From Nitrospirota bacterium (GTDB taxonomy: Bacteria > Nitrospirota > JACRHJ01): DNA of 64,000 nt. Below the pieces are notes generated by a model. It was not told where the DNA came from. It saw nothing but the letters and a program-made list of their open reading frames with translations, and did no database searches. The DNA is taken from contig JAJYJM010000005.1 of assembly GCA_021789495.1 (NCBI GenBank), positions 37,424 to 101,423 of the forward strand. Reading direction: 5' to 3'. Positions 19,131 through 31,062 of the stretch are shown one piece after another. A program made the translations under genes and the position numbers. Every line of letters begins with the position of its first letter. The first letter of the stretch is position 1.

Positions 19131-20434
19131 TTCAGCGATTCCAGCAGTTCCACAAACCCCGGAAACGACGTTTTTATATTCTCAGTATCGTTGATTACCA
19201 TCTCTCCACCCTGAGCAATCAGTCCCGCGACGGCCAGGGACATCGCAACGCGGTGGTCGCCGTGGCTGTCCACTTCCGCCGCATGAATCGGCGTCCCGCC
19301 GTGAATTATCATCCCGTCCGGCGTCTCAATAACCTTCACGCCGATTCTTGTAAGTTCGCCCGCCATAGCGGAGATTCTGTCCGATTCCTTCACCCGAAGC
19401 TCTGCGGCGTCCTTTATGACGGTCGTCCCTTTCGCTGCGGCTGCCGCAATGCATATAATCGGGAACTCGTCTATCGCCCTCAGGAAAAGCTCCCCGCCTA
19501 TCTCTGTCCCGCCAAGCTTTGAATACTCCACTGTAATATCCGCAATCGGTTCCGGGCCGTCATTGCGGACATTTTCCACACTTATGCGCGCGTTCATCAG
19601 CCTCAATATATCGATTATGCCCGTCCTTGTCGGGTTTATCCCCACATCACTTATAACGACCTTCGAGCCGGGCACAATCGCCGCCGCGACCATCGGAAAA
19701 GCCGCAGAAGAGATGTCCCCCGGCACCGTCAAATCGCGCGCAACAAGCCTCTGGCCGCCGGTAATTGAAACGGAAAGCCGCTCCACATTAACCTCGGCTC
19801 CCATATATTTGAGCATCCGCTCCGTGTGGTCACGGGACTTCATCGGCTCCGTAACGGTCGTTGTCCCGTTCGCATAAAGCCCGGCAAGCAGAACGGCTGA
19901 CTTCACCTGCGCGCTTGCAATCGGAGAGGAATAATTTATACCCGATAGCCTCCCGCAGGGCTTTATTTCAAGCGGCGGATAGTTTTTCTCGCCCTCTCCG
20001 GAGATAATAGCGCCCATCTGTGAGAGCGGCTTGACTATCCTCGTCATCGGGCGTTTGCGGAGGTACTGGTCGCCCGTTAAAGTGGCTCCGAATCCCTGGC
20101 CGGACATAAGCCCGGACAAAAGCCTGATGCTCGTCCCGGAGTTGCCGAGGTCGAGAACGCCTCCAGGCGCCTTGAGACCGCGCAGGCCGACACCGTGTAT
20201 GACAAGCTCAGGGCCGCCCAACCCCTCAATCCCGACCCCCATCGCGGCAAGGGCCTTTGCCGTATTTACACTGTCTTCGCCGGTGAGGAAGCCGGATACG
20301 CGGGATGTACCTTCGGCGATAGCGCCAAGCATGACGGCGCGATGCGAGATGGATTTATCCCCCGGCACGCGCACGGCGCCGCCGGTAGACCGGCCTCGAA
20401 GCGGCCCGGATGAATTAATTATTAATCTTTCCAT
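19127..20434 (-). CDS. aroA: 3-phosphoshikimate 1-carboxyvinyltransferase
   Basis: VPGDKSISHRAVMLGAIAEGTSRV ... LDLGNSGTSIRLLSG ... GDISSAAFPMVAAAIVPGS ... DSHGDHRVAMSLAVAGL. Confidence 0.95.
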   Translation of the reverse strand: MERLIINSSGPLRGRSTGGAVRVPGDKSISHRAVMLGAIAEGTSRVSGFLTGEDSVNTAKALAAMGVGIEGLGGPELVIHGVGLRGLKAPGGVLDLGNSGTSIRLLSGLMSGQGFGATLTGDQYLRKRPMTRIVKPLSQMGAIISGEGEKNYPPLEIKPCGRLSGINYSSPIASAQVKSAVLLAGLYANGTTTVTEPMKSRDHTERMLKYMGAEVNVERLSVSITGGQRLVARDLTVPGDISSAAFPMVAAAIVPGSKVVISDVGINPTRTGIIDILRLMNARISVENVRNDGPEPIADITVEYSKLGGTEIGGELFLRAIDEFPIICIAAAAAKGTTVIKDAAELRVKESDRISAMAGELTRIGVKVIETPDGMIIHGGTPIHAAEVDSHGDHRVAMSLAVAGLIAQGGEMVINDTENIKTSFPGFVELLESLK

Positions 20435-20435
20435 T

Positions 20436-21302
20436 CTATTTGATTCTCTGCCTTACTACCCTTGCCTTCTCGAATTCCGCCAACAATGCCTCGCCGTCGC
20501 CGGACTCCATGAAGCCTCGGAGCTTCTCCAGGGATTTGATATACGTCCCAAGGGCGTCCGCTATATTGCCGGAATTAAGCAGGCAGATGTCCCGCCACAT
20601 GCCCGGGTGGCTCCCGGCTATGCGCGTGAAGTCCTTGAAGCCGCCCGCGGCATAGGATATGGCGTCCTCGCCGCCGTCCATCTGGGTAAGCGCGCCGACC
20701 ATCGCGTATGCCGCAACATGCGGCAGGTGGCTTACCATCCCGAAGACACGATCGTGATCGAAGGGGTCCATCCTTTCCACTTTTGCGCCGGCGGCCTCCC
20801 AGAGGTCGGATACCGCCTCCAGCGCCTCGATGTCCGTGTTCCTCGTAGGCGTAAGTATGCAGCGCGCGCCGTGGAATAATTTAAGATTCGCAGCCTCTGC
20901 TCCGGAACGTTCGCTCCCCGCGATGGGATGCGCCGGGACGTATCTGGCCTTGAGGTAAAATATCTCCTCAAGCCGCAGGACGAGTTCCCCCTTGACGCTC
21001 CCCGCGTCCGTTACAACGGCCTGGTCTTCCAGGTACGGTTTTATCTCCCTGGCCACCTGCTCGAAGGAACCTGCTGGACAGCATAGTATCACGAGGTCGG
21101 AGCCGGAAACGCCTTTTTTTGCGTCTTGGGAGTAGCGGTCGATGAGGCCCATGCGGACTGCGGTGTCGAGGTTTTCCCTGTTCCTGCCGACACCCACTAC
21201 GGCGCGCGCAATACCGCGAGACCTTATAACTCCGGCGATGGAGCCGCCGATAAGACCCACGCCGATAACCGTCGCCTGCTTGAACTTAGGCTCGGCGCTC
21301 AA
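20436..21302 (-). CDS. tyrA: Prephenate dehydrogenase
   Basis: [18 protein letters not shown] ... [12 protein letters not shown] ... [25 protein letters not shown]. Confidence 0.9.
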   Translation of the reverse strand: MSAEPKFKQATVIGVGLIGGSIAGVIRSRGIARAVVGVGRNRENLDTAVRMGLIDRYSQDAKKGVSGSDLVILCCPAGSFEQVAREIKPYLEDQAVVTDAGSVKGELVLRLEEIFYLKARYVPAHPIAGSERSGAEAANLKLFHGARCILTPTRNTDIEALEAVSDLWEAAGAKVERMDPFDHDRVFGMVSHLPHVAAYAMVGALTQMDGGEDAISYAAGGFKDFTRIAGSHPGMWRDICLLNSGNIADALGTYIKSLEKLRGFMESGDGEALLAEFEKARVVRQRIK

Positions 21303-22312
21303 GAGGTTCTCCCCATAATCCTGGCGATGCCTTTTATGTCCTTCATAAGCCGGGCGAACGCCTTCGGCTCAAGCGACTGCTCGCCGTCGCTTAATGCCTC
21401 TTCCGGGTGGGAATGCACCTCGATTATAAGCCCGTCCGCGCCTGCGGCTATCGCGGCCATCGCCATCTGCGGGATAAACTCGCGGATACCGACGCCGTGG
21501 GACGGGTCTACTATCACCGGCAGGTGGCTTTCTTTTTTGAGGATAGGAACGGCACAGAGGTCGAGAGTATTGCGCGTATAGGTCTCGAACGTCCTGATGC
21601 CGCGCTCGCAGAAGATTACCTGGTGGTTCCCCTGGGACATTATATATTCGGCGGACATCAGGAATTCCTTTATCGTCGCGGAAAGGCCGCGCTTTAAGAG
21701 CACAGGGGTCCTTGTGAGGCCGACCTCTTTCAGCAGGCGGAAGTTCTGCATGTTCCTCGCGCCGATCTGTATCACGTCGGCGTATTTCACGACCATCTCC
21801 GTATCGCGCGGGTCCATAAGCTCCGTCACGACAGGAAGACCGGTCTTCTCACGCGCCTCTGCGAGGTATTTCAAACCTTCCTCGCCCAGACCCTGGAAGC
21901 TATACGGAGAAGTCCTCGGCTTGAACGCGCCGCCGCGTATGAAGCCCGCCCCGGCTTTCTTTACCTCTTCCGCGACCGTGAGGAGTTTTTTTCTCCCCTC
22001 CACGGCGCACGGCCCGGCAATGACCGCGAGCTTTTTGCCGCCGATTTTTTCCCTGCCGACCTTGACGACCGTATTCTCTTTCCGGAACTCGCGCGATACG
22101 AGCTTGTAGGGCTTTAAGATAGGCATAACTTTCTCGACGCCCGGCATGGCCGCGAGCGGAAGCTCGGAGATTACCGACTCCTCCCCTATCGCGCCGATAA
22201 TCGTCCTCTCCTTGCCCTTCGATATATGCACCGATACGCCGTGCTCGACGAGCTTCTTTTTTATGTTCTCAATCTGCTTCGGCGTCGCGGAAGGCTTAAG
22301 AACTACAATCAT
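21299..22312 (-). CDS. aroF: 3-deoxy-7-phosphoheptulonate synthase
   Basis: [53 protein letters not shown] ... [33 protein letters not shown]. Confidence 0.93.
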   Translation of the reverse strand: MIVVLKPSATPKQIENIKKKLVEHGVSVHISKGKERTIIGAIGEESVISELPLAAMPGVEKVMPILKPYKLVSREFRKENTVVKVGREKIGGKKLAVIAGPCAVEGRKKLLTVAEEVKKAGAGFIRGGAFKPRTSPYSFQGLGEEGLKYLAEAREKTGLPVVTELMDPRDTEMVVKYADVIQIGARNMQNFRLLKEVGLTRTPVLLKRGLSATIKEFLMSAEYIMSQGNHQVIFCERGIRTFETYTRNTLDLCAVPILKKESHLPVIVDPSHGVGIREFIPQMAMAAIAAGADGLIIEVHSHPEEALSDGEQSLEPKAFARLMKDIKGIARIMGRTS

Positions 22313-23385
22313 TTGTATACCTCTCTCAGCGCTTTCACAAACCTCTCGTTCTCTTTCATCAGCCCAATCGTCACCCGTATCCGCGTCGGGCCCATCGGGC
22401 GGACGATTACGCCTTTCCGGAGGAGCGCGTCGTATAATTTCCGAGCATCGCTGTGCAGGTCTATCCAGATGAAATTCGCCTGTGTGGGCAGATAGTCCAC
22501 GCCCATCTTCGTCAGCTCCGCGTAGAGGTATTTCTTCCCTCCCTCGTTCACGCGCACGGACTCCTTCACGTGCTCGTCGTCGGAGAGCGCGGCCAATGCC
22601 GCGGCCTGGGCGATGGAATTCGTATTGAACGGAGCGCGGACACGGTTCATCAGATCCACAAGCCGCGCGGGGGCGAACCCGTAGCCTATCCGAAGCCCCG
22701 CCAGGCCGTATATCTTGGAGAACGTCCGCAGGATTATTATGTTCCTGCCGTCCTTGAAATACTTGAACGTGTCCGGGTACTCCGGGTTAGTAACGTATTC
22801 GAAATACGCCTCGTCCACGACGACAATCGCATCCTTAGGCACGCGCGCCATGAACGCGCCCATCTCTTTTTGCGTGTTCATAGTGCCTGTAGGATTATTC
22901 GGATTTGCGATGAAGATTATCTTCGTCCTATCGTTTATCGCGTCCGCCATCGCGGACAAATCATGCTTCCCGCTCTTCAGTGGAATTGCAACTCCCCTTC
23001 GTCCCGCCGCCTGCACGGACATCTTATAAACGACAAAAGACGGCTCGGCGAATATCGCCTCCTCGCCCTCCAGCAGGAACGTGCGGACGATGATGTCGAG
23101 AAGCTCGTTCGAGCCGTTCCCAAGGATAATCTCCGACGGTGAGCAGCCGAATTTTTCGCTTATCGCACCCTTCAGGTAATGCGCGGCGCCGTCGGGATAG
23201 CGATGCAGATTATTTATACAGCCCGCAATAGCCGCTATGCCTTTCGGCGAAGGGCCGACGGGATTTTCGTTGCTTGCGAGTTTTATGGAGCCGGTCAAGC
23301 CCAGTTCGCGCTCAAGCTCCTCGATTGGCTTTCCCGGCGCGTAAGGCGTCAGGGATTCTATCCCCGGCGAAGTAAGTCTTTTCAT
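22309..23385 (-). CDS. hisC: Histidinol-phosphate aminotransferase
   Basis: [19 protein letters not shown] ... [17 protein letters not shown] ... [19 protein letters not shown]. Confidence 0.93.
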   Translation of the reverse strand: MKRLTSPGIESLTPYAPGKPIEELERELGLTGSIKLASNENPVGPSPKGIAAIAGCINNLHRYPDGAAHYLKGAISEKFGCSPSEIILGNGSNELLDIIVRTFLLEGEEAIFAEPSFVVYKMSVQAAGRRGVAIPLKSGKHDLSAMADAINDRTKIIFIANPNNPTGTMNTQKEMGAFMARVPKDAIVVVDEAYFEYVTNPEYPDTFKYFKDGRNIIILRTFSKIYGLAGLRIGYGFAPARLVDLMNRVRAPFNTNSIAQAAALAALSDDEHVKESVRVNEGGKKYLYAELTKMGVDYLPTQANFIWIDLHSDARKLYDALLRKGVIVRPMGPTRIRVTIGLMKENERFVKALREVYK

Positions 23386-23387
23386 CT

Positions 23388-24479
23388 TTATTTCCCCACT
23401 GCCTTATTCACTTGCGCCGCGGGATACGCCCCAAGGACTTTCAGGAACAAGCAGTTCCTGCCGAGCTCCGATACCGCTTCCTTTACCTTCCTGTCGGCAA
23501 TGTGGCCTTCCATGTCCACAAAGAAGTGATACTCCCAAGCCTTCTTGCGGGAGGGTCTGGACTCTATTTTCGTCAGGCTTATGCCACGCTCGGCAAATGG
23601 CTTCAGCATGTCGTAAAGCGCGCCGGGCCGGTCTTTCACGGAGAACATGATCGACGTCTTGTCCTTCCCGGTTCGCGCCGGATATTTCCGGGATATTATC
23701 AGGAAGCGCGTAAAGTTGTTTACGTTGTCCTCTATGCGCTCGCGCAATATCTTTAGCCCGTACATCTCCGCGGCAAGCCTGCTCCCGATGGCGGCGATGG
23801 ACGGGTCTTCCGCGGCCATTTCCGCGGCCCTTGTGGTCGAGGAAGTCTCGACAAGGGAGATTCCGCGCAGGTTCTTCTCAAGCCAGTTCCTGCACTGCGC
23901 CAGCGGCTGCGGGTGCGAGTATATTTTCATAACGTCCGAAAGCTTTCCGGTCATATTCATAAGATAGTGCGAGACCTCAAGCATTATCTCGCCGGAGATG
24001 TTGAGCTCCGAGTCCATGAACATGTCGAGCGTATGGCTGACGACACCCTCGGTGGAATTCTCTATCGGCACGACACCGTATTCCGCCAGGCCGCGCTCCG
24101 CCTCCGCGAAGACCTCGCTTATGCTGTTTACCGGGACATACTGCGCGGAATACCCGAACTGCTGGAGGCAGGCAAGGTGCGAGAACGTGGCCTTGGGGCC
24201 CAAGTATGCTATCTTTGCCGGCGCCTCAAGCGATAGCGACGCGGAGAAAATCTCCTTCAAAACGGCCTGAAGGGATTCGTTCGGGAAGGGGCCTTCGTTG
24301 TTTTTGGTGAGGCGTTCAATGATTCGCTTCTCCCTGTCCGGGACGTGGAACCGGGAATTTTCTTTTTTCTTGATTCTGCCGATCTCCATGACCAGCTTCG
24401 CGCGCCTGTTCAGGAGCGCCAGGAGCCTGTCGTCCAGCTCGTCTATTTTTTTCCTTACGTCCTCTATTTTCGGCATCAA
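23388..24479 (-). CDS. pheA: Bifunctional chorismate mutase/prephenate dehydratase
   Basis: Chorismate mutase N-domain; AKIAYLGPKATFSHLAC; VVPIENSTEGVVSHTLDMF; ACT domain. Confidence 0.95.
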   Translation of the reverse strand: MMPKIEDVRKKIDELDDRLLALLNRRAKLVMEIGRIKKKENSRFHVPDREKRIIERLTKNNEGPFPNESLQAVLKEIFSASLSLEAPAKIAYLGPKATFSHLACLQQFGYSAQYVPVNSISEVFAEAERGLAEYGVVPIENSTEGVVSHTLDMFMDSELNISGEIMLEVSHYLMNMTGKLSDVMKIYSHPQPLAQCRNWLEKNLRGISLVETSSTTRAAEMAAEDPSIAAIGSRLAAEMYGLKILRERIEDNVNNFTRFLIISRKYPARTGKDKTSIMFSVKDRPGALYDMLKPFAERGISLTKIESRPSRKKAWEYHFFVDMEGHIADRKVKEAVSELGRNCLFLKVLGAYPAAQVNKAVGK

Positions 24480-25071
24480 GGGATGGACCGTCCTTTTCCT
24501 TTAAAGTAAAGGGAGTTATACAATAATTAGGCAGGATTTGCAAGGAAATTGAGAGACGGGCGGGCAAAGATTCATTTAACGCGCATTGTTTGGATGCGGC
24601 CCCTTCGCGCCGCAAGGTCGCACGCAGGCGGAGGGGTTAAGGTCGTCATCCCCGAACGCCTTAATCGGGAACCCCGCGGCTTTGAAAGACACTGGGCCCC
24701 CGTTCAGAATCGTCCGGGGGTGACGAACATGTACGCGCCGCCACCGCCTGTCATTCTGAGGCCCCGGCTTTATGCATACCGGGGCAGGCTCCGCGAAGAA
24801 TCCACAGTTGACTTTAAAGGTTTCGGAGATTACGATGTTAATTGCTGATATTTTTGGGCCGCGCTCCAATAGCAATCCTCATCGGTCGGAAAAGTTAGCT
24901 GTCAATAGCAATTCCTGATAGATTCAATAACCTGCTGATTATCAAAATAAAAATTTATAAAAATAACGGATTTCCACCCGGCATCGGAAAGGGGCCAAAA
25001 ACAGGCCGTTTTCGGGCGGTTTCATGGCAAAAATGGGGCGCGGGGAGGCATGTCGTTTTGATGGGGCTTAA

Positions 25072-25566
25072 TCAACTGGTTTGACCGCATTCGGCGTCGC
25101 TTCCGCGGATTTTCTCTATGGCGTGCGGTATCGCGGGCATAAGGACGGCGAGGTTCTCGACTGCCCCTTTCAGGCTCCCCGGCAGGTTGATTATCAGCGT
25201 CTTGCCGCGTATCCCGCAAGTTGCGCGGCTTATCATGGCGTGCGGTGTTTTCTTCAGCGATTCCATGCGCATAGCCTCGGCCATTCCCGGCAGCTCCCGG
25301 TCGATTACCGCTCTTGTGGCCTCAGGCGTCACGTCCCTTGGCGAGACTCCCGTGCCCCCCGTTGTAACAATCAAATCCGCCCCTGACCTGTCGGAAAGCG
25401 TTATCAGCCGGTCCATTATAATTTCCACCTCGTCCGGGATCATCTCGTAATTGATAATCTCCGCGCCGGTATTTTTAAGCATTTCCATAACCGCCGGGCC
25501 GGCAGTATCTTCCCGCTCGCCCCGCGAGCCCTTGTCGGATATGGTAAGGACGGCGGCTTTTATCAT
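25072..25566 (-). CDS. MogA/MoaB-family molybdenum cofactor protein
   Basis: AAVLTISDKGSRGEREDTAGPAVMEML ... DLIVTTGGTGVSPRDVTPEATRAVIDRELPGMAEAMR. Confidence 0.92.
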   Translation of the reverse strand: MIKAAVLTISDKGSRGEREDTAGPAVMEMLKNTGAEIINYEMIPDEVEIIMDRLITLSDRSGADLIVTTGGTGVSPRDVTPEATRAVIDRELPGMAEAMRMESLKKTPHAMISRATCGIRGKTLIINLPGSLKGAVENLAVLMPAIPHAIEKIRGSDAECGQTS

Positions 25567-25997
25567 GTAATTACAAGCACTTTGTCCCCAGGCCTGACAA
25601 CCCCGCCCTGGAGGACTTTTATGAAAATACCCTCTTTAGGCATGACGCAGTCCCCGGCCTGGTAGTATATTGCGCACCGAGAATGGCACTCTTTGCCTAT
25701 CTGGCTTACCTCGCCAAGCGCGGGGCCTATCCTGAGCTTAGTCCCGATGGGTAATTTAAGCAGGTCTATGCCCTCGGTGGTGATGTTCTCGGCGAAGTCT
25801 CCGGGATTGACATTCAGACCGGCTTTCCTCATCTTTTCGATGCTTTCTATGGCAAGGAGACTTACCTGCCTGTGCCACTCCGAGCTTGCGTGGGCGTCGC
25901 CTTCGATGCCGAAATTCTCAAGGAGCGCCGCGCTTTCCACGTTTTTTTTGCGCATTCCCTTCTTCGCGCTTACGCTTACCGCTACCACTGTCGCCAA
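25563..25997 (-). CDS. MOSC-domain protein
   Basis: GIEGDAHASSEWHRQVSLLAIESIEKM ... FAENITTEGIDLLKLPIGTKLRIG ... CHSRCAIYYQAGDCVMPKEGIFIKVLQGG. Confidence 0.9.
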   Translation of the reverse strand: MATVVAVSVSAKKGMRKKNVESAALLENFGIEGDAHASSEWHRQVSLLAIESIEKMRKAGLNVNPGDFAENITTEGIDLLKLPIGTKLRIGPALGEVSQIGKECHSRCAIYYQAGDCVMPKEGIFIKVLQGGVVRPGDKVLVIT

Positions 25998-26095
25998 ATT
26001 TCTACCCCTCTCATTACAAGGCGGAAATCCAGAACTTACCCCATAGGCATTATAGCTGTTTTCCTTTATTTGTCAAAGGATTTGAGAAACATTGC

Positions 26096-27313
26096 CTATC
26101 GGGGAGATAAAATAGCGTTCTTCGGGGCAAGGAAATAGAGCCTGCCGCCCCGTTTCATAAAACCCGCCTCTTCCGCGGCCTTGCGCCCGTATCCGAAATA
26201 AATATCCACCCTCCCGGGCCCCTTTATGGCCCCGCCCTCGTCCTGCGCCATAACAAATCTTCTGAACGGCGACCACACTGAGGGTTTGTCGTAGACCTTA
26301 AAATCCGGCTCCCTGGTATCCACAAACGCCAATGCGCCCGGAGGGAATATCTCATTATCCACGGCTATGCTCCTCCCGCCCGTTACCGGCTCGTCAAGAC
26401 AGCCGAACGGGCCGTCGCCGGAGAGCGTGAAGAAGACGTAGCTTTTGTTCTTGTCAAGGATGGAATTCATTTCTCCAGGGTGTGAGTGCAGGTAATCCTT
26501 GAGCCACTCAAGGGACATTTTACCCCCTTCCGCAAGGCATTTTTTCATAAGGATTGCACCTATGCTCCTGTATTCCCTGCCGTTCTCGCCGGCGTAATTC
26601 ACATGCTTCCTGGAGCCGTCAGGGAACCTGAGCACCCCGGAACCCTGCACCTGAAGGAAGAATATGTCCAGAGGGTCCCTGCACCATGCTATTTCGAGTC
26701 CCTTGCCGTCGAGCGCTCCTTCACGGATTTCGCGCCTCGAATAATACGGCACGAGCGTGCCGTCTTTAACCCTGCCGACAAGCGTCCCGTTCAGGTCTTC
26801 GTCGAAATCCCCAAGGTCAACCAGGACAAGGTCGCCCGGCTTTTTGTATAACGGGTATTTGAACTCTTTGTCGGGATGAAGGCTCGCTTCTATTTCCGGG
26901 CAATAATAACCCGTAAAGAGAACGCCGCCCCGGTCATCGTACCCGGTGGACTCATACACGTTGAACTTCTCCGTCACGTATTTTTTCACAAGACTTGCCG
27001 AAGGGCCGGAGAGAAGGAATTCCCGGAAGTCGGAAAGGGATTTTGCAATGCCCTCCGAAGAATATCTGTCGTTGCCGAATTCGACGGTTTTAAGCGGAAG
27101 CTTCGAGAAATAATCTACGGAATTCGCTGTGGCGCGGGCAAGCGGGAAAGGCTCGGAGTCGTCCATGAATCCGGGATAATCTTTTGGAGCTATCCTGACA
27201 AGCGCCGGAACCTGAAGTCTTCCGAAACCAGGCGGTGTTGACGCTCCAGGGCCGGCGCAGGCGGCTATGAAGACGACGGGCAGGGCGATAAGTAATTTAA
27301 ACTTAAGCCTCAA
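26096..27313 (-). CDS. mltA: Membrane-bound lytic murein transglycosylase A
   Basis: [14 protein letters not shown] ... [31 protein letters not shown] ... [21 protein letters not shown]; signal peptide. Confidence 0.93.
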   Translation of the reverse strand: MRLKFKLLIALPVVFIAACAGPGASTPPGFGRLQVPALVRIAPKDYPGFMDDSEPFPLARATANSVDYFSKLPLKTVEFGNDRYSSEGIAKSLSDFREFLLSGPSASLVKKYVTEKFNVYESTGYDDRGGVLFTGYYCPEIEASLHPDKEFKYPLYKKPGDLVLVDLGDFDEDLNGTLVGRVKDGTLVPYYSRREIREGALDGKGLEIAWCRDPLDIFFLQVQGSGVLRFPDGSRKHVNYAGENGREYRSIGAILMKKCLAEGGKMSLEWLKDYLHSHPGEMNSILDKNKSYVFFTLSGDGPFGCLDEPVTGGRSIAVDNEIFPPGALAFVDTREPDFKVYDKPSVWSPFRRFVMAQDEGGAIKGPGRVDIYFGYGRKAAEEAGFMKRGGRLYFLAPKNAILSPR

Positions 27314-28980
27314 ACCTTGAACTTCCCCATCTCGTCCCGAAGATATACGGCCTGCCTGAGGAGCTTGTCCACCGACTGCTCCATGTCCTTTGATATTTCC
27401 GAATTTTTCTGGGCAATTTCGAGGAACTTCTCCATCGAGCTTACCATACCGCCGCTGTCGTCCTTCTGGTTCTTTGTGGCGTTGGCGATAGTCCCGGCGA
27501 GGTCGCGCGTATCCTCAAGGCTTTTTGCGAATTCCTTTATTCCCCTGGCCTGCTCGTCCATGGCCTTTCTAACTTCCCTTGATATATCGCTTATCTTCTC
27601 GGCGGCGGCAGCTATGAGCTCGCTTCCCCTGGTCTGCTCCTGCGTGGCCTTCTCTATCTGCTGAACCCGCTCGTGCACATTCGTTATGGCCTCCGCCACC
27701 TGCTGCACGGCGTCCACCTGCCTTGTGGTGGCCTGCTCTATCTCTACCGCCGTCTTCATAGAGCGGTTAGAAGATTCTATTATCTTCGCAAGGGCCTCCG
27801 CCGCGCCTGACGCCGTCTTTGCGCCCTCAATAACCCGCTCCTTCCCGGAGCGCATGGATTTCACCGCCGCCTGCGATTCTTCCTGGACGGACTTTATGAG
27901 CTTCGCTATCTCCCCCGTGGAAGACGACGTACGCTCCGCCAGGTCTTTTATCTCGTTCGCCACGACCGAAAAGCCCTTGCCGTGCTCCCCTGCCTGCGCG
28001 GCGAGGATTGCCGCGTTCAGCGCAAGGAGCGAGGTCTGGTTGGTTATTTCGTCAATGACCTTTATAATCTTGCCGACCTCGGCAGATCTCCGGCTGAGGC
28101 TCTCAATTACATCCGATGCCTGTCCGACGGTCACCCTTATCATGTCCATCGCTTCCATCGTCTTTGCTATCGCCTCGTGTCCGAGCGTATCGGCGTCATG
28201 GGAAACCTCCTGTGAAAGCGTTGCCGACGTCTTCGCCTTCCCCTCGACTTCGCGTATCATGACATGTATGCGCCCTATCCCGTCGGCGGTTTTGGATGCA
28301 AGCTCGGAGAGAATCTTCACGTTATCCGCCACTTCCTTTATCGACATGTTCATCTCTGAAATAGACGACGAAGCCTCCTCGACGTGACTCGAAAGATTGG
28401 CCGTGCTCTCCGCCACGACGTCCACCTGCGCGGCCATTTCCGTGACGGTCGCGGAACTGTCCGCAGCGGTGATATTCAGGCTTTCGGCGCTTCCGGCTAT
28501 ATCCTGGACAGACCTGTCCATCCGCTCCAGCGCCCTGAAGTTCCCGTTGGTCGCTTCCTCCTGCTCCCTGGCGCCGGAGGCGAATACATCCGTCTTATTT
28601 CGTATTTCTTCCGTAAGCTTAAGCAACAGCTTCGAGTTCTCACCGGCGTGCACAACGAGATCCTGAAGCCTCTCCATGAACATATTTATATATCGCGCGA
28701 CCTCTCCAAGCTCGTCATCGGCCTTGAGGTCAAGCCTCTGGGTAAGGTCTGCGTTGCTCTCGACCATACTGCTCATAATATCTTTCATGCGGTGCAGAGG
28801 CCGCAGGACAAGCCTGTTGAAGCTGTACATCATTACGAAAAGGCTCACAATGGCGAGCGCCGCCGCGACCGGAAGCACCCAGGAAGGATGCCTGTTGGAC
28901 AGGTAGATAAAGGCCGCAATCCACGCAGCCATAAGAGAAACGATTACAACCCCAAGCTTGGCCCTCAGCCCTTTTATCAT
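27310..28980 (-). CDS. Methyl-accepting chemotaxis protein (HAMP + MCP signal domain)
   Basis: Two TM, HAMP, hairpin motif [48 protein letters not shown]. Confidence 0.95.
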   Translation of the reverse strand: MIKGLRAKLGVVIVSLMAAWIAAFIYLSNRHPSWVLPVAAALAIVSLFVMMYSFNRLVLRPLHRMKDIMSSMVESNADLTQRLDLKADDELGEVARYINMFMERLQDLVVHAGENSKLLLKLTEEIRNKTDVFASGAREQEEATNGNFRALERMDRSVQDIAGSAESLNITAADSSATVTEMAAQVDVVAESTANLSSHVEEASSSISEMNMSIKEVADNVKILSELASKTADGIGRIHVMIREVEGKAKTSATLSQEVSHDADTLGHEAIAKTMEAMDMIRVTVGQASDVIESLSRRSAEVGKIIKVIDEITNQTSLLALNAAILAAQAGEHGKGFSVVANEIKDLAERTSSSTGEIAKLIKSVQEESQAAVKSMRSGKERVIEGAKTASGAAEALAKIIESSNRSMKTAVEIEQATTRQVDAVQQVAEAITNVHERVQQIEKATQEQTRGSELIAAAAEKISDISREVRKAMDEQARGIKEFAKSLEDTRDLAGTIANATKNQKDDSGGMVSSMEKFLEIAQKNSEISKDMEQSVDKLLRQAVYLRDEMGKFKV

Positions 28981-30053
28981 GGACGCTCCTCCCGCTTAAT
29001 CCGGACCTTGTCCAGGTCCGCTCCCGCGTCCCCGAGCTTCCTTATGTCCCTTGGCCTGAAAGCCCCTTTTTCGGTTATTATGGCGGTTATATACCTGGCC
29101 GGGGTCACGTCGAAGGCCGGGTTTTTTACCTTCACGCCCCGGGGGGCTATGCAAAGACTCCCGCAGACGTCGGTAACCTCGCAAGGGTGCCGCTCTTCGA
29201 TTGGAATGTGTTCGCCTGAGGGCATGGAAAGGTCGATAGTCGAAGTCGGGGCCGCGACATAAAAAGGCAGTCCATGCTCCTTGCAGAGGACGGCGACTGT
29301 ATAGGTGCCTATTTTATTGGCCACGTCGCCGTTTCGCACCGTCCTGTCCGTCCCGACAACGGCAAGGTCAATCTCGCCTTTTTGCATAAAATAACCGGCC
29401 ATGTTATCCGTTATGAGCGTTACGTCTATCCCGTCATGCATAAGTTCCCAGGCGGTAAGACGCGCGCCCTGGAGCACCGGCCTCGTCTCGTCCGCGAACA
29501 CCTTTATCCTCTTTCCCTGCTCCACTGCCACGCGTATCGGCGCCGTCGCCGTGCCGTAGCCTCCCGTGGCCAGGGAACCGGCGTTGCAATGCGTGAGCAC
29601 GGTATCTCCGTCGCGGATGAAACCGGCACCGAATTCTCCTATGGCCCGGTTGATTTTTATATCCTCTTCCAGAACCTTGCAGGCCTCGCGGGCGAGAAGC
29701 TCTTTTATTTTCGCCACGCCCTCATCGCGGTGCAAGGCGGCAAACCGCTTCATCCTGTCTATTGCCCAAAATAGATTTACGGCTGTGGGCCTCTGGGCGG
29801 CAAGGTGGTCGCATGCGGGCACCAATTTTCCGTAGAAGCTGTCGAAGTCCTTCGCCTTTATATCCCTTGCCGCGAGCGCGACTCCCATGGCCGCGGCAAT
29901 ACCGATGGCCGGCGCGCCGCGTATCCACAGCTCCTTGATGCCCTTCGCCACGGTCTTGTAATCAGCGCAGTCAACATAAACTATCTCGCCAGGCAGCTTA
30001 GTCTGGTCTAGCATGAGGACTTTCCCGTCTTTCCACTCTATCGTCGGTATCAT
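28977..30053 (-). CDS. mtnA: S-methyl-5-thioribose-1-phosphate isomerase
   Basis: [21 protein letters not shown] ... [22 protein letters not shown] ... [21 protein letters not shown]. Confidence 0.95.
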   Translation of the reverse strand: MIPTIEWKDGKVLMLDQTKLPGEIVYVDCADYKTVAKGIKELWIRGAPAIGIAAAMGVALAARDIKAKDFDSFYGKLVPACDHLAAQRPTAVNLFWAIDRMKRFAALHRDEGVAKIKELLAREACKVLEEDIKINRAIGEFGAGFIRDGDTVLTHCNAGSLATGGYGTATAPIRVAVEQGKRIKVFADETRPVLQGARLTAWELMHDGIDVTLITDNMAGYFMQKGEIDLAVVGTDRTVRNGDVANKIGTYTVAVLCKEHGLPFYVAAPTSTIDLSMPSGEHIPIEERHPCEVTDVCGSLCIAPRGVKVKNPAFDVTPARYITAIITEKGAFRPRDIRKLGDAGADLDKVRIKREERP

Positions 30054-30232
30054 CTTATGTAACCCTCATTTATAAAGTTTTACACCTGCCGCATTTTAAC
30101 CTTCCCGCCGGTAATTTGTCAATAGACTCAACATAAACCGTTGCGTTTGTGTTTTTTCGCTGATATACTTGTCGGAGTGAATCAGGTTTTCCCCAATCCC
30201 ATTTTTCAGGAGAACAAAAACAGGAGGCGCGG

Positions 30233-31027
30233 ATGAAAACACTTGCACTGTATTTTTTATGCGTAACTTCTCTTATTTTTACAGCCTTTCCTGCGGCAGC
30301 TGACATGGTCGCGCAGAAAGGCGCTATGCCCGCGGCATGCGATATGAAGTCGCAGACCGGCGGATGCGCCTGCGGAAACTGCCGCAAGGCCGGTGCAGGC
30401 ATGGGGCCGATGATGGGCGGCATGCGCGGGCGTATGGGAATGGACGGCATGGGCATGATGAAGTGCAGGATGTGCCATACGCAGGAGGGCTCCTATGGTA
30501 TGGGCGGCATGATGGGGCGGCGCATGGGCATGATGGGGCGGCGCATGGGCCCCATGAGGATGATGGGCGGCATGATGGGCATGGGTCCAATGGGCATGAT
30601 GGGATCTCCCATGATGAGGTCTTTGAAGACGCCCGATTATTACCTCGACCGCCGGGACACGCTGAACCTGACCGACGACCAGGTGGAGAAACTTGCGAAG
30701 CTCAAGGAGAATCTCAGAGAAGAAGTCATTATGAAAGGCGCAACGGTAATGGTCCTGGAGCTTCAGCTCTCGGACATTGTTTCCAATACCGGTTTCAAGC
30801 TCTCCGACGCGGAGGCCAAGCTGAAACAGATAGAAGCGGCACGGGTGAAGCTACGCACGGTTGTCATAAAGGCGGCGGCGACGGCAAGAAACACGCTGAC
30901 TAAAGACCAGCTTGAAAAACTGAAGAAAATTTCGTCGTCCGGTGAAAAATGCTGCGCGTCCTCCGGCAGTATGAAAAAAGACATGATGGAGAAGATGATG
31001 AGGGAAAAGATGGAGAAGATGAAATAG
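30233..31027 (+). CDS. Methionine-rich Spy/CpxP-like periplasmic protein
   Basis: Signal peptide, extreme Met/Gly tract MGMMGRRMGPMRMMGGMMGMGPMGMMG, then LTDDQVEKLAKLKENLREEVI helical LTxxQ-type region. Confidence 0.8.
   Translation: MKTLALYFLCVTSLIFTAFPAAADMVAQKGAMPAACDMKSQTGGCACGNCRKAGAGMGPMMGGMRGRMGMDGMGMMKCRMCHTQEGSYGMGGMMGRRMGMMGRRMGPMRMMGGMMGMGPMGMMGSPMMRSLKTPDYYLDRRDTLNLTDDQVEKLAKLKENLREEVIMKGATVMVLELQLSDIVSNTGFKLSDAEAKLKQIEAARVKLRTVVIKAAATARNTLTKDQLEKLKKISSSGEKCCASSGSMKKDMMEKMMREKMEKMK
30508..30549 (+). repeat. Two tandem copies of a 21-bp in-frame repeat inside the Met-rich coding region
   Basis: catgatggggcggcgcatggg x2, encoding MMGRRMG repeats. Confidence 0.9.
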
Positions 31028-31062
31028 CAGGCGAACCAGCTTAGGTAAGGAAGGAGAGTCTT

